Shown here one piece after another: positions 45,566 to 54,751 of a stretch of DNA of 64,000 nucleotides. Position 1 is the stretch's first letter, and each line of letters opens with the position of its first letter. The position numbers were made by a program, and so were the translations under genes. The notes under the pieces were generated by a model, which made no database searches, was not told the origin of the DNA, and saw only the letters and a program-made list of their open reading frames with translations. Source of the stretch: Spirochaetia bacterium (GTDB lineage Bacteria; Spirochaetota; Spirochaetia; Treponematales; Rectinemataceae); the NCBI GenBank assembly GCA_029975555.1, contig JARKOY010000125.1, positions 1-64,000 of the forward strand, given 5' to 3'.

Positions 45566-45686
45566 GGAAGATCATCATTTGATAGGATTTATCACATTCT
45601 ACACAGTTATGCGAAACACCTGTAGAACGGTGCCGTGGTATGCGGACAGTCCATGACATCATGTTTGAGCTTTGTACTGCAGCCTC

Positions 45687-45716
45687 TGGACAGAAGTGCC
45701 CCATCTGTTGGACTAT
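45687..45716 (+). promoter_or_regulatory. weak promoter candidate of murD, possibly leaderless
   Basis: TGGACA (45687-45692) and GACTAT (45711-45716) are 18 bases apart; the -10 matches poorly, but it ends 8 bases before ATG 45725, where no ribosome site is found. Confidence 0.3.
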
Positions 45717-45724
45717 CAAAGCGG

Positions 45725-47227
45725 ATGAACATTCTCGACATTACAGATGAATTTCGGGGCAAGCGCGTCACGGTGATGGGGCTCGGGCTCCACGGCGGCG
45801 GTGTCGCGAGCGCGCGTTTTTTTGCAAAGGCCGGGGCCGAGGTGACGGTGACCGACCTGCGAGGGCCCGAGATCTTGGAGCCAGCGATGCGGCAGCTCGA
45901 GGGCCTTCGTGTCCGCTATGTGCTTGGCGCTCACCGCGAAGAGGATTTTGCGGACGCGGACATTGTCATAAAGAATCCTGCGGTGCGCCGCGACTCGCCC
46001 TTTTTAAGGCTCGCCAGGCGGGTAGAGACCGACATCTCGATATTCTTGCGCTACTCCAAGTCGCCGCTGATCGCAGTGACGGGATCGAAGGGAAAATCGA
46101 CCGTCGCATCCGCGATATGGCATGTGCTTTCGAAGCACTATGAGCATGCGCTGCTCGGCGGGAACATCACGGTTTCGCCCCTCGATTTTCTCGATCAGAC
46201 CACCCCCGACACCCCCGTAGTGCTCGAACTTTCGAGTTGGCAGCTCGGCGATCTTCACGGTATGGGCATCCTGAAGCCTGTGGTGGCGGTCATCACCGCA
46301 ATCTTTCCCGACCACCTCAACTACTATAGCTCCATGGAGGCCTACGTGGCCGACAAGCGCGTCATCTACGAATCTCAGGACAAAAACTGCTACACCGTCT
46401 GCTGTGCGGATCAGGAATGGGGACTATCTTTCGCAAAAGAGACCCGCGCGCTGGTGCTGTGGTACACCGAAAGGACGCTCCCTGCATTGACAGAAGGAGA
46501 AATGCTGGGCGGCTGGCTTGGGCTTTCGAATGACGGAGGGCCCGCAGCCACCGAAGCTTCCGACCTGCCCCAGTCCGGCGCCGAGGCAAGGACCTTATTT
46601 GGCACAGAAGCCCTTGCTGGCTGGGGAAAATTCAGCCTGCACGGACCAAAAGAACTCCTCGTGCCTCCTTCGGTCCTCGTCCCGGGGCTGCATCAGAAGA
46701 AGAATCTCCTCGCCGCAGCCGTGGCGCTCCATGCATTCGGCCTTCCATCGCAGGCTATTGCCTCAGCCCTCGGCACCTTCCCCGGCGTGCCCCACCGCCT
46801 CGAATTTGTCGCCCGAGTTCGGGGTGTGAGCTGGTACAACGACAGCGCCGCGACCATTCCGGATGCAGCCATCGCGGCCATCGAAAGTTTTTCGGCACCC
46901 ATCCTGCTCATCGCAGGCGGCAGCGACAAGATGAGCGATTTTTCGGCATTTGTTCGGAAGGCCAGGACACTGAAGTCGATCATCCTGTTGGCCGGCAGCG
47001 GCACAGATCGCATCGTTCCACTTTTGGTGGAACACCATATCGCCTATGGCGGTCCCTTCCGGTCGATGGGCGAGGCGGTGGATGCTGCGGACAGCATTGC
47101 GCAAGAAGGCGACATCGTCCTCCTCTCACCGGGGTGTGCGAGTTTCGGTATGTTCCGCCATGAGTTTGAGCGCGGCGACATCTTCAAAAAAGAAGTCGCG
47201 CGGCTTGCGGCGTCTAAGCCAGATTAG
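45725..47227 (+). CDS. murD: UDP-N-acetylmuramoyl-L-alanine:D-glutamate ligase
   Basis: A 500-residue Mur ligase that adds D-Glu in peptidoglycan precursor synthesis. The N-terminal UDP-binding domain starts RVTVMGLGLHGGGVASARFF, the P-loop is VTGSKGKSTVA, and LELSSWQLGDL and WYNDSAATIPDA are family motifs. It is about 50 residues longer than most MurD because of a low-complexity insertion (about 255-320, GGWLGLSNDGG...) in the central domain. ATG 45725 lacks a ribosome site; the frame upstream to 45635 is rejected. It is divergent from the amino-acid dehydrogenase operon. Confidence 0.93.
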   Translation: MNILDITDEFRGKRVTVMGLGLHGGGVASARFFAKAGAEVTVTDLRGPEILEPAMRQLEGLRVRYVLGAHREEDFADADIVIKNPAVRRDSPFLRLARRVETDISIFLRYSKSPLIAVTGSKGKSTVASAIWHVLSKHYEHALLGGNITVSPLDFLDQTTPDTPVVLELSSWQLGDLHGMGILKPVVAVITAIFPDHLNYYSSMEAYVADKRVIYESQDKNCYTVCCADQEWGLSFAKETRALVLWYTERTLPALTEGEMLGGWLGLSNDGGPAATEASDLPQSGAEARTLFGTEALAGWGKFSLHGPKELLVPPSVLVPGLHQKKNLLAAAVALHAFGLPSQAIASALGTFPGVPHRLEFVARVRGVSWYNDSAATIPDAAIAAIESFSAPILLIAGGSDKMSDFSAFVRKARTLKSIILLAGSGTDRIVPLLVEHHIAYGGPFRSMGEAVDAADSIAQEGDIVLLSPGCASFGMFRHEFERGDIFKKEVARLAASKPD

Positions 47228-47230
47228 CGC

Positions 47231-48082
47231 TCAAGGGACGAAGGCCACCGCCGCATACCCCACGAAGGAGCGGTCCGGCTGCACATCGTAGCTCAGCTTG
47301 TGCCCGATCAGAAGGCCTCGCTTCGCCCCGCTGTTGAAAGAAAACGAAATCGCGGCGGCCACGGCTCCCGAGGAACACGCAGAAAAACGATCCCTCGCGT
47401 GGGCGAGCACCTTGTCGGTGTCCATGCTGAGCGCAGCGGCGATGAAGCCTCGGTCGTTGTCATCGCGCACCCAGGCCACCGCGGATTCCCCGATTCCGTG
47501 CGGCATAAAACCATAATTGGGCCCATAGTGCGTCAAGTCGGTGGAGGCGATGACCGAAAGTCTTTTGCCACAGGTTGCGGCAGCCCTCGCGAGCGCAGAG
47601 CCAAGCTCGCGCGCCTTGTAGTCCGGCGGCACGCGGAGCCACACGAGCTCCGCCTGTGGAAATTTGAGCGCCGCAATGGGCAGCAGTATCTCCACCGAGT
47701 TGTCGATGTCCCGATCCGGGGCAATCTCCTTGATCCCGACATCCTTCAGTTCCGATGTGAGGACGCCAAGTATCTGCAAGTCATTCTCTGCCTCCCTCAC
47801 CGTGCAGTCGAAACGCCCCTCCTCTGCGAAGAGAATCGGGTCACCTCTTCGCAGGTGCCCACCGAGAATCGCGACAGTATCGCAATCTCGCAAGGCCCAG
47901 ACTGCCTTTGCGGCCAAGTCTCCGGAAAAATACCACCCCGCATGAGGAGCCATGATCGCAAACGCCGAAAGATTTTTCTGAAGCCTTGTCCACTCCGACA
48001 CTAAAGAACGAATCTCCGAAGCATCGGCAGGATACCACCCCTCGGCCAAATTCCGTCGCCTCTTTCCAATGCCTGTCGACAT
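47231..48082 (-). CDS. amrB: MEMO1-family protein, AmmeMemoRadiSam system protein B
   Basis: A 283-residue protein of the MEMO family (related to dioxygenase folds). Signatures are APHAGWYFSGDLAAKA, LGGHLRRGDP, DIDNSVEILLPI and ASTDLTHYGPNYG, whose histidines and aspartates form the expected metal site. In many bacteria it is encoded with an AMMECR1 protein (AmrA) and a radical-SAM protein (AmrS); neither is adjacent here. GGGAGGG precedes the start. The 3' end lies 3 bases from the murD stop. Confidence 0.85.
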   Translation of the reverse strand: MSTGIGKRRRNLAEGWYPADASEIRSLVSEWTRLQKNLSAFAIMAPHAGWYFSGDLAAKAVWALRDCDTVAILGGHLRRGDPILFAEEGRFDCTVREAENDLQILGVLTSELKDVGIKEIAPDRDIDNSVEILLPIAALKFPQAELVWLRVPPDYKARELGSALARAAATCGKRLSVIASTDLTHYGPNYGFMPHGIGESAVAWVRDDNDRGFIAAALSMDTDKVLAHARDRFSACSSGAVAAAISFSFNSGAKRGLLIGHKLSYDVQPDRSFVGYAAVAFVP

Positions 48083-48141
48083 GATCCGTATCCCTCCCTG
48101 ATGAAGAATACACTCCGATTCAGCGGGCTTCTGCCGATAAT

Positions 48142-48154
48142 TATACTATATACT
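48142..48154 (+). promoter_or_regulatory. tandem -10 elements upstream of the GGDEF-like membrane protein
   Basis: Two TATACT hexamers (48142-48147 and 48149-48154) lie in series on the plus strand, 22 and 15 bases before ATG 48170. No good -35 is seen for either. Confidence 0.4.
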
Positions 48155-48169
48155 GCGGGGACGGAAAAC

Positions 48170-49570
48170 ATGAAACGAATAGTGCGTATAGTTCTATTTA
48201 TCGGGACCCTCGTACTCATTGCTGGACTAGTGGGATTTATCGCATTGAAGATAGGAGAATTCCGCCTGGCGGGCGAGCAGAGCGCATCTGCAGAATACAC
48301 GATTCTGCGAAATGCCGTGGCTCCCATAACCAGTGAACAGGAACTCGGCGACCAATTTGTCAGGGATAGGCTCAAATCGCTCTATGGTGCGAGCGCCCAC
48401 CTGCTCGCAGTCCAGGTTTTGGACCGAAACGGTCTTGTGCTCTGGAAGATGCCCGACGATTCTCCCTATTTTGCCTCCCCTGCGACGAGTCCGGGAAGTG
48501 TCTTCAGCGCCCCGGGGATATCCACGGTCATCTATATGACGCCACTTCCTGAGGGCATGAAGCTGATGGCACTTTACTCCATCCTCTCGCAGAGGGATAT
48601 CGCCAACACACTGTTGGTGCCGATCATCGTCCTTGCGGCGTGGATCGTCCTCCTCGTTGTTCTGCAGTTTGTGCTCAAGGAAAAACCTGCGGAAGGCGCG
48701 GAGGCTGAGCCTACGCCAGCAGAAGAGCCCTCAGGCGAAGAACCGCAGGAAATCGCCGGGACCCTCGAAGAGGAAGAAGAGAAGCTCGAAGAAGCTACCG
48801 GCCAGAACATAGAGGAAGGTGTTCCTGAGGCGGAGGGCGTGGAAGCCACAGAACTCGACGAAGAAATGGAAGAAATCCTTCAAGACCAAGAACTTCCCTC
48901 CGAAGAAAAGCCGCCAGTGGCCACATCCGAGGCTGAAATGCCCCCGCAGCCCGAGCCGGCCATCGACGTGGAGGTGCTCGCGCGCACACAAAAGGTCGAG
49001 GAGGAAGAGCCTGGTGCGCAACCGACAAGCCCGTCGTCCGTCCCGGAAGAGGATTTTGAAGAGGCACAGTTCGTTGCGCCGCCGGAAAAGCCTGAGCAAA
49101 TTTCCGAGCCGACGACCTTTCCATCCAACTTGTCGCTGGACGCGCTGAGGCGGACGCTCGAAACAGAGCTGCAGCGGAATCAGGAGACATCTCTTCTCCT
49201 TATCCAGTGCATCCTTGCAGGGGCTTCCGACCCAAGCGCCCTTGCGCTGGGCGTGACCATCCGCGACTATTTCTCGTCGGCATCGCTGGTGTTCGAACTC
49301 GCAAAAGGCTGTTACGCCGCGGTGTTGCCCGGCACGGACGCCGGCTCCAGCCTCAAGCTCGCCGTCGACCTCGACGACGTGCTCACGACGACCGCCAGCC
49401 TGTACAAAGACATCGCGGAAGAGCCGCCGTTCTATTTCGGCATCAGCGCCCTCTACGCCCGTACAATTCCGCCGGAGAGGCTCTACAAGGAAGCCCTCGC
49501 CGCCCTGCACAAGGCCCATGAGAGCGGATCGAGAATCCTTGCGTTCAAGCCAGCGAGCGCAGCGGCATAG
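48170..49570 (+). CDS. membrane protein with degenerate GGDEF-like C-terminal domain
   Basis: A 466-residue inner-membrane protein. Membrane helices at about 5-28 and 150-172 enclose a small periplasmic domain, like a sensor. A long acidic linker (about 180-320, rich in Glu and Pro) follows. The last 150 residues follow the secondary-structure order of a GGDEF domain (LDALRRTLETELQR...LALGVTIRDYFS...KGCYAAVLPG...FYFGISALYAR...LYKEALAALHKAHESGS), but the GGDEF catalytic motif is replaced by residues around AKGCYA, so cyclase activity is unlikely. It may be a binding or scaffolding receptor. Confidence 0.6.
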   Translation: MKRIVRIVLFIGTLVLIAGLVGFIALKIGEFRLAGEQSASAEYTILRNAVAPITSEQELGDQFVRDRLKSLYGASAHLLAVQVLDRNGLVLWKMPDDSPYFASPATSPGSVFSAPGISTVIYMTPLPEGMKLMALYSILSQRDIANTLLVPIIVLAAWIVLLVVLQFVLKEKPAEGAEAEPTPAEEPSGEEPQEIAGTLEEEEEKLEEATGQNIEEGVPEAEGVEATELDEEMEEILQDQELPSEEKPPVATSEAEMPPQPEPAIDVEVLARTQKVEEEEPGAQPTSPSSVPEEDFEEAQFVAPPEKPEQISEPTTFPSNLSLDALRRTLETELQRNQETSLLLIQCILAGASDPSALALGVTIRDYFSSASLVFELAKGCYAAVLPGTDAGSSLKLAVDLDDVLTTTASLYKDIAEEPPFYFGISALYARTIPPERLYKEALAALHKAHESGSRILAFKPASAAA

Positions 49571-49608
49571 CAGCAGCACAAACGATGCGCGCAGGCTGTG
49601 TTGTTATC

Positions 49609-50538
49609 TCAATCGACGAATTCGATGGGAAAGCACATCCTGTCCTTAGTGAGCACTGTGTTCGGGAAAATTTCGCGGGCCTCGTCCAGAAGCACCTTGA
49701 GCTCGCGGTCCGCATACCGCGGACTGTAGTGGATGAGCCCGAGCTGTCTGACGTTGCCAGCATCGCGGGCGATCTGGGCTGCTTGACGGGCAGTCATGTG
49801 CCGCTTGTCGACTGCGCTTTCGATCAGCGCTTGCTCAAACATCCCCTCACAGATGAAAAGATCGGAGTTGGACACTTCCTGGGCTATCTCCGGAAAATAC
49901 AGACTGTCGGTGACGAAACTGAACTTCCGCCCACTCCTGGGCTCGCCCATCACCTCCGATGGGTGTACTTCCCTGCCATCGAAAAGCTGCACTGTCTTGC
50001 CGGACTGAAGTTCCGACCACAGCGGCCCCCGCGGCACACCCTTCGAGACTGCCTTCTCAGGATAAAATACGCCTGGCCTCGGCGCCTCTTCGAGAGCATA
50101 CCCAAAACACATCTTCGTGTGCCTGAGCGGAAAGGCGCGGATCGAATAGCCTTCACCATTCCAGACGGAGGTGCGCTCCGAAATCTCCTGCACGATAATG
50201 TCGTAGTTGATGTACATGTCGAGGATGCGCCGGTTTTGATCGATATAATCGGCCAGCTTTGGAGGGCCAAAGATATAAAGGGGCTCCTGTCTGTCCACCT
50301 GACTCGACAGCATGAGAATGCCCGGCAACCCCGTGACGTGGTCCGCGTGCATGTGAGAGATGAAAATCGCAGTGATCTTTTTCCAGCGGAGATTGAGCCT
50401 GCGGATCGAAACCTGGGTGCCCTCTCCCGCATCGAAGAGGAAGAGCTCACCTTCGCGGCGCACGAGCATGCTCGTAAGCTGTCGATACGGCAGCGGCATC
50501 ATGCCGCCGGAACCAAGTACAAACGCTTCTAAATTCAT
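49609..50538 (-). CDS. rnz: ribonuclease Z
   Basis: A 309-residue metallo-beta-lactamase fold endonuclease that trims the 3' ends of tRNA precursors. Zinc-site motif H62-x-H64-x-D66-H67 (SHMHADHVTG), later aspartate in SFVTDSLY, and histidine in LIHYSPRY; PLRHTKMCFGYALEE is the flexible-arm region. The length is normal for the short form. The longer frame to 50604 is rejected. No ribosome site is seen, and a TATAGT element ends 9 bases before ATG 50538. Confidence 0.93.
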   Translation of the reverse strand: MNLEAFVLGSGGMMPLPYRQLTSMLVRREGELFLFDAGEGTQVSIRRLNLRWKKITAIFISHMHADHVTGLPGILMLSSQVDRQEPLYIFGPPKLADYIDQNRRILDMYINYDIIVQEISERTSVWNGEGYSIRAFPLRHTKMCFGYALEEAPRPGVFYPEKAVSKGVPRGPLWSELQSGKTVQLFDGREVHPSEVMGEPRSGRKFSFVTDSLYFPEIAQEVSNSDLFICEGMFEQALIESAVDKRHMTARQAAQIARDAGNVRQLGLIHYSPRYADRELKVLLDEAREIFPNTVLTKDRMCFPIEFVD

Positions 50539-50547
50539 TCCGCCCAG

Positions 50548-50576
50548 ACTATACCGGAAACAGGCGCGAATGTCAT
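50548..50576 (-). promoter_or_regulatory. promoter of rnz, predicted leaderless
   Basis: On the minus strand ATGACA (50571-50576) and TATAGT (50548-50553) are 17 bases apart. The -10 ends 9 bases before the ATG of rnz. Confidence 0.55.
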
Positions 50577-50591
50577 CCTCTACCAACGTTA

Positions 50592-50619
50592 TTGCAAAAG
50601 CCATGCCTTTTCGTATAGC
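50592..50619 (+). promoter_or_regulatory. promoter of the DEAD-box helicase operon, predicted leaderless
   Basis: TTGCAA (50592-50597) and TATAGC (50614-50619) are 16 bases apart; the -10 ends 8 bases before ATG 50628. It is back to back with the rnz promoter, 15 bases between -35 elements. Confidence 0.5.
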
Positions 50620-50627
50620 GTGATGTC

Positions 50628-51827
50628 ATGTGCGATTTTCTTTCCCTGGGCATCGACGCTCGCCTCGAACGCGCCCTCCGAGACCTCGGATTGGATAAAC
50701 CCACTGAAGTCCAAAGACGGGCCATTCCTGTGCTTCTCCAGAAGAAAGACCTGGCCATGCAATCGGAAACCGGCACAGGCAAAACCATGGCCTATCTGCT
50801 CCCGATATTCCACATACTGCTGGAAGCAGGGGCAGAAAGCTCCAAAACGCATTGGCCGAATGCGCTCATCGTGTGCCCGACGCAGGAGTTGGCCGTCCAG
50901 GTCGCTCGCCAGGCATCGCTTCTGGCCAGGGCAGCCTCGGTCGACATACGGAGTCTTGCGCTCCTCGGCGGCACCCACTTTTCTCATCAAAAAGAAGCGC
51001 TCAAGAGCCATCCACAGATCATTGTGGGCACGCCGGGCCGTCTGGCGGACCTTACCACCATGCGCTTCATCGACCTCTCCTGCCTTGCGTTCTTAGTGCT
51101 CGACGAAGCGGACCGACTCTTTTCGAAAGAATACGCTGAGTCTGTGGAATTCCTTTTATCCAAAGCCCCCCGGAGATGCGTCCGCATCATGGCCTCCGCG
51201 ACCATACCAGAAAAGATTCTCCGCAGAGCCGAGCCATGGATACCTAAGCCATGGATTCTCGAGCTCGGCAGCGAAGGCGTCCTCTCGGACGCTATCGAAC
51301 ACTGGGTCTTCTACGCCGAGCATAGAAAAAAGATCGACCTGCTGAAAAAAATAATCGGCGCAACCTCGCCGCAGCGCTGTCTCATCTTTGCGTCAGAGAC
51401 CTACCGCGTGCAGCGCATCGCGGAGCGACTCGCTTCCTCGGGCATAAAGTGCGCCAGTATCGTATCAAGGATGGAAAAACAGTCTCGCTATTCTGTAATC
51501 GAGCACTTCAGACAGGGGAGCCTGCCCTTTCTCGTGACCACCGACTTGGCGGCCAGGGGCCTCGACATTCCCGAAATCTCCCACGTCATAAGCCTCGATC
51601 TGCCCGAAGAGATCAGCGCCTACGTCCACAGGGCGGGCCGCACGGGCAGAGCAGGCAAACGAGGCGTCAGTATCCTCATCGCAGATCGCGTCGAGTTGGA
51701 GCGGGCCTCCAAAACGGCCTTGAAGTTTGGCTTCGTGTTCCGCACAAAGTGGCTCGATCAGGGCCATGTCGTCGAGCCCACCGTCGAGGCATTCTTCGAG
51801 CAGGTCGAAAAAAACGAACGCCGCTGA
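50628..51827 (+). CDS. DEAD-box RNA helicase
   Basis: A 399-residue ATP-dependent RNA helicase with a complete core: Q motif (LGLDKPTEVQRRAIPVLL), Walker A SETGTGKT (46-53), PTQELAVQ, TPGRLADL, box II LDEADRLF, SAT, TDLAARGLDIP and HRAGRTGRAG. It lacks the basic C-terminal extensions of DeaD or RhlE, so subfamily is uncertain; RNA folding or ribosome assembly is the likely role. No ribosome site precedes ATG 50628. The radical-SAM gene follows 12 bases downstream. Confidence 0.93.
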   Translation: MCDFLSLGIDARLERALRDLGLDKPTEVQRRAIPVLLQKKDLAMQSETGTGKTMAYLLPIFHILLEAGAESSKTHWPNALIVCPTQELAVQVARQASLLARAASVDIRSLALLGGTHFSHQKEALKSHPQIIVGTPGRLADLTTMRFIDLSCLAFLVLDEADRLFSKEYAESVEFLLSKAPRRCVRIMASATIPEKILRRAEPWIPKPWILELGSEGVLSDAIEHWVFYAEHRKKIDLLKKIIGATSPQRCLIFASETYRVQRIAERLASSGIKCASIVSRMEKQSRYSVIEHFRQGSLPFLVTTDLAARGLDIPEISHVISLDLPEEISAYVHRAGRTGRAGKRGVSILIADRVELERASKTALKFGFVFRTKWLDQGHVVEPTVEAFFEQVEKNERR

Positions 51828-51839
51828 GGACCACAGAGC

Positions 51840-54356
51840 ATGCCCATGTTGCACGAAGGACGAATCATCACCGAGGCTGTCGCGGCCGACATGGCGAATC
51901 CTCGCTTCGAAGAAGCGGCGTGTCGAGTGCTCATCGTGCGGCTCTCGCCCTTCCGAGATATCGAAGTATCCTATTCTCACCTCGTGCTGTTCGCCGAGTC
52001 CCGCCGTGCCGTGCCGCACGCCTTCTTGGATTTCGCCTTTCTGCCGCCCCTTCAAGACCGCAAGGCGCTGGCTGCCCAGGGGCTCCCGTGGTTTTTCGGC
52101 AGGGCCTCCGGCAGAAGCCCTGCGGAGTTCGATATCGTCTTGATATCCTGCTCCTTTACGCTCGAGCTCATCAACCTCCCATGGCTGCTTTCACAGTCAG
52201 GAATCCCTCTTTGCCGCGCCGAAAGGCTGCAACGCTCGAACCTTCCCTTGCTCTTCCTCGGCGGATCGAGCACAGTCACCGCAGGTGCCCTCGTCAAGAT
52301 CGAAAAAGGCCAGGTACGAGAAAGCCTCGTCGACGCCTTGTTCTTCGGCGAGGGCGAAGGAAGACTCGAGGACATCGTCCGGATCGCCGCAGAAGGCCTT
52401 CGACAAGGGGCGCCCAAAACGGCGATCCTCGCCGAAATCGCTTCGAAGGTCGAGGGATTTTGGCCCTGCGATTCGCACTTCACTGCGCAGAGAGCCCTGC
52501 CGCGGCAGCGACCTCAGATTCTCCTCTCTCCCCTCGTGCTCAACGGCGAAAATGCCGACCACATAAAGCTCGCCATCACTGCCGGTTGCTCCGGCCACTG
52601 CAGCTTTTGCCTTGAAGGTTGGGATAGGCGTCCTTTCCGCGAAAAACCGCTGCAGGAGCTTTCCGGAGCTGCCCTCGCGCTCAAGCGGGCCACCGGCGCC
52701 GTCGACGTCGAACTGTTCAGCTACAATTTCAACATGCACCACGAAATACTCTCCATCATCCCCGCCATAGGGCGATACTTCCTCCACGTTTCCCTGATGA
52801 GTCAACGCCTCGATATTCTGGCAGAACATCCCGAACTCCTCGCCGCAGAGTTCGCGGCGGGCAAGCGCTCGTTTACCCTTGGCATCGAAGGGATATCGGA
52901 ACGGCTGCGACGGTATTACCACAAGGGGATATCGGGTGCGCAGATATGGGCTTCGGTCTCGTCGATACTGAGACAGAATGCCCGAGAACTGAAACTATTC
53001 TTCATTATATCAGGCTTCGAGGACGATGCAGACCTGGAAGAATTAGGCTCTTTCTGCGCCGAGGTGGCTAGGTTCAAGGCAGAAACACATTCCACGACGC
53101 GGATCATTGTGTCGGCAGGATACCTTGTTCGACTTCCCTTTACCCCCCTGCAGTTTGCCCCCCTCGCCCCAGACAGGCTTATCCTCGAGCGCATCGCATC
53201 CCGCTTTGAAGCAGTCTGTGGCGAACACGGACTTGAATTCAGGCTCGCTGTCTCATTTGAAGATTACTGGATCGACCAGATCCTTTCGACTGCCGGCCCT
53301 CTGGCGTATGAGTGGCTCTCCGCGTGCCCAACGCAGGCCTTCGTGTACGATGGGCATGCCTCCCGTGGAAGCACGAGAAGCCTCAACGATGTTCTGCGAA
53401 AGACTGCGGATTTTCCCGTGCTTCTTGCGGAAAAGCCGGCAGACTATCGCCCATGCTTCTCGTTTGTGGAGAATGAGGATCACTGGAAACTGCTCCGCGC
53501 GCACTACGAACGATCCGTGGCACACCTGCGCGGCCAGACTCGGCAGCGCACATCGCCTCACCAGAGGCCTCATTCGCCGCCTGGCCCGACGCTTGGGCTC
53601 GATGCGCAGCGAGCGCTGGCACTCATAGCCGCACAGCAGGAAGCGAAGGCACACTTTCCACACATACTCGTCAAAGTGGTCGAAGACGATGCCCTCGCAT
53701 TTTCGACAGAAGCATACGAATGTGCCTGGCTTCTTCGAACACTGTCGGCCATCGTCCCTGGAGCAGAGCGCGCACTGTTCCATTGCAGCCTGGCCCTGCC
53801 GGGCGAGCAGTGGGCAGGCACATTTCCGAAAGCCCCTCTTCCGCGCTTTGGTCTTTCAGGAGAGAAATTTTTCTTTCTCTATGGGCCGGACGCGACAATC
53901 CTTAGGAAAATCGTCACCCAGGCTTCGCAGGCTCTACGCACACTGCGCGGAGAGCTGCCCATGCAGCACCGAAGCTCAGAGGGCGTTCCAGGCTCTTTCG
54001 TCCTCTTAGAATACATCGAAGAGGCAAAAGAGCCCGCTGTCGCTGAAGCATGTACACTTTTGTGCACGTTATCTACAAAAGACGAAAAGGGTGTCGCCCG
54101 CGCAGCTCATGCGTGGCTCAAGGCTCAAGGCCTGCGTTTCACCCTGCGCAAACTTGAAGATGGATACGAATATTGCGTCTCCGGACACTCCGCATCCCCG
54201 AAATTCGCAATATATATTCAATACCATACACATTCAAGCAGCACGAGGCTCCGCCTCCGTGTTGGAAAGCGAGCGGACGTCCTGAGTTTTGCAGACCTGC
54301 TGCACAAGGAATTCCCGACCGAAGAAATAATCTTCCGCATCGAGGCTTGGAGCTAA
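51840..54356 (+). CDS. large radical-SAM protein with B12-binding-like N-terminal region
   Basis: An 838-residue protein. Residues about 20-190 resemble the cobalamin-binding/Rossmann region often found before radical-SAM domains (FDIVLISCSFTLELINLPWLL...PLLFLGGSSTVTAG), without the DxHxxG cobalamin loop. The radical-SAM domain has C250-S-G-H-C254-S-F-C257 and runs to about 520. The rest, to 838, is a C-terminal extension of mixed structure that I do not recognise. The substrate is unknown. Position right after an RNA helicase hints at an RNA or ribosome substrate. The stop overlaps the convergent queD stop by 4 bases (CTAA). Confidence 0.78.
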   Translation: MPMLHEGRIITEAVAADMANPRFEEAACRVLIVRLSPFRDIEVSYSHLVLFAESRRAVPHAFLDFAFLPPLQDRKALAAQGLPWFFGRASGRSPAEFDIVLISCSFTLELINLPWLLSQSGIPLCRAERLQRSNLPLLFLGGSSTVTAGALVKIEKGQVRESLVDALFFGEGEGRLEDIVRIAAEGLRQGAPKTAILAEIASKVEGFWPCDSHFTAQRALPRQRPQILLSPLVLNGENADHIKLAITAGCSGHCSFCLEGWDRRPFREKPLQELSGAALALKRATGAVDVELFSYNFNMHHEILSIIPAIGRYFLHVSLMSQRLDILAEHPELLAAEFAAGKRSFTLGIEGISERLRRYYHKGISGAQIWASVSSILRQNARELKLFFIISGFEDDADLEELGSFCAEVARFKAETHSTTRIIVSAGYLVRLPFTPLQFAPLAPDRLILERIASRFEAVCGEHGLEFRLAVSFEDYWIDQILSTAGPLAYEWLSACPTQAFVYDGHASRGSTRSLNDVLRKTADFPVLLAEKPADYRPCFSFVENEDHWKLLRAHYERSVAHLRGQTRQRTSPHQRPHSPPGPTLGLDAQRALALIAAQQEAKAHFPHILVKVVEDDALAFSTEAYECAWLLRTLSAIVPGAERALFHCSLALPGEQWAGTFPKAPLPRFGLSGEKFFFLYGPDATILRKIVTQASQALRTLRGELPMQHRSSEGVPGSFVLLEYIEEAKEPAVAEACTLLCTLSTKDEKGVARAAHAWLKAQGLRFTLRKLEDGYEYCVSGHSASPKFAIYIQYHTHSSSTRLRLRVGKRADVLSFADLLHKEFPTEEIIFRIEAWS

Positions 54357-54745
54357 GAGGTCGACAGGGCATCAACCGACGAATCGGGGACATACCTTGC
54401 CATCGATGTCCCCGTCTCAAAGACGTCCACGGCCGACAGAAAGACCCCGGGGAGGCTGGCAGAGAGCTGGTCATAGATAAACTTCGCGATCCGTTCGGCG
54501 CTCGGGTCATCCCCGAATTCGGGCAATTCGTTGAGATTCCTGTGATCGAGCGACGCATCGATCAAGTTTTTGAGTGCGGCCTTGACGATGCCGAAATCGA
54601 CGAGCATACCTCCTTCTCCAAGTCCTTTGCCCGAGGCCCACACCCTCACCTTATAGTTGTGGCCGTGGAAGCGCTCGCATTTGCCGTGATAGTGGACAAT
54701 TCTGTGGGCCGCAGCAAATTCGGCCTCAACTCGCACATAGTACAT
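54353..54745 (-). CDS. queD: 6-carboxytetrahydropterin synthase
   Basis: A 130-residue enzyme of the PTPS fold that makes 6-carboxy-tetrahydropterin for queuosine. Zinc histidines H14, H27 and H29 (AAHR...FHGHNY) and catalytic C23 (HGKCERFHGHN) are present, and the C-terminal glutamate motif is ETGTS. The length is normal. It is divergent from murE. FolE2, which makes its substrate dihydroneopterin triphosphate, is encoded near the end of the window. Confidence 0.93.
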   Translation of the reverse strand: MYYVRVEAEFAAAHRIVHYHGKCERFHGHNYKVRVWASGKGLGEGGMLVDFGIVKAALKNLIDASLDHRNLNELPEFGDDPSAERIAKFIYDQLSASLPGVFLSAVDVFETGTSMARYVPDSSVDALSTS

Positions 54746-54751
54746 ATTTTT

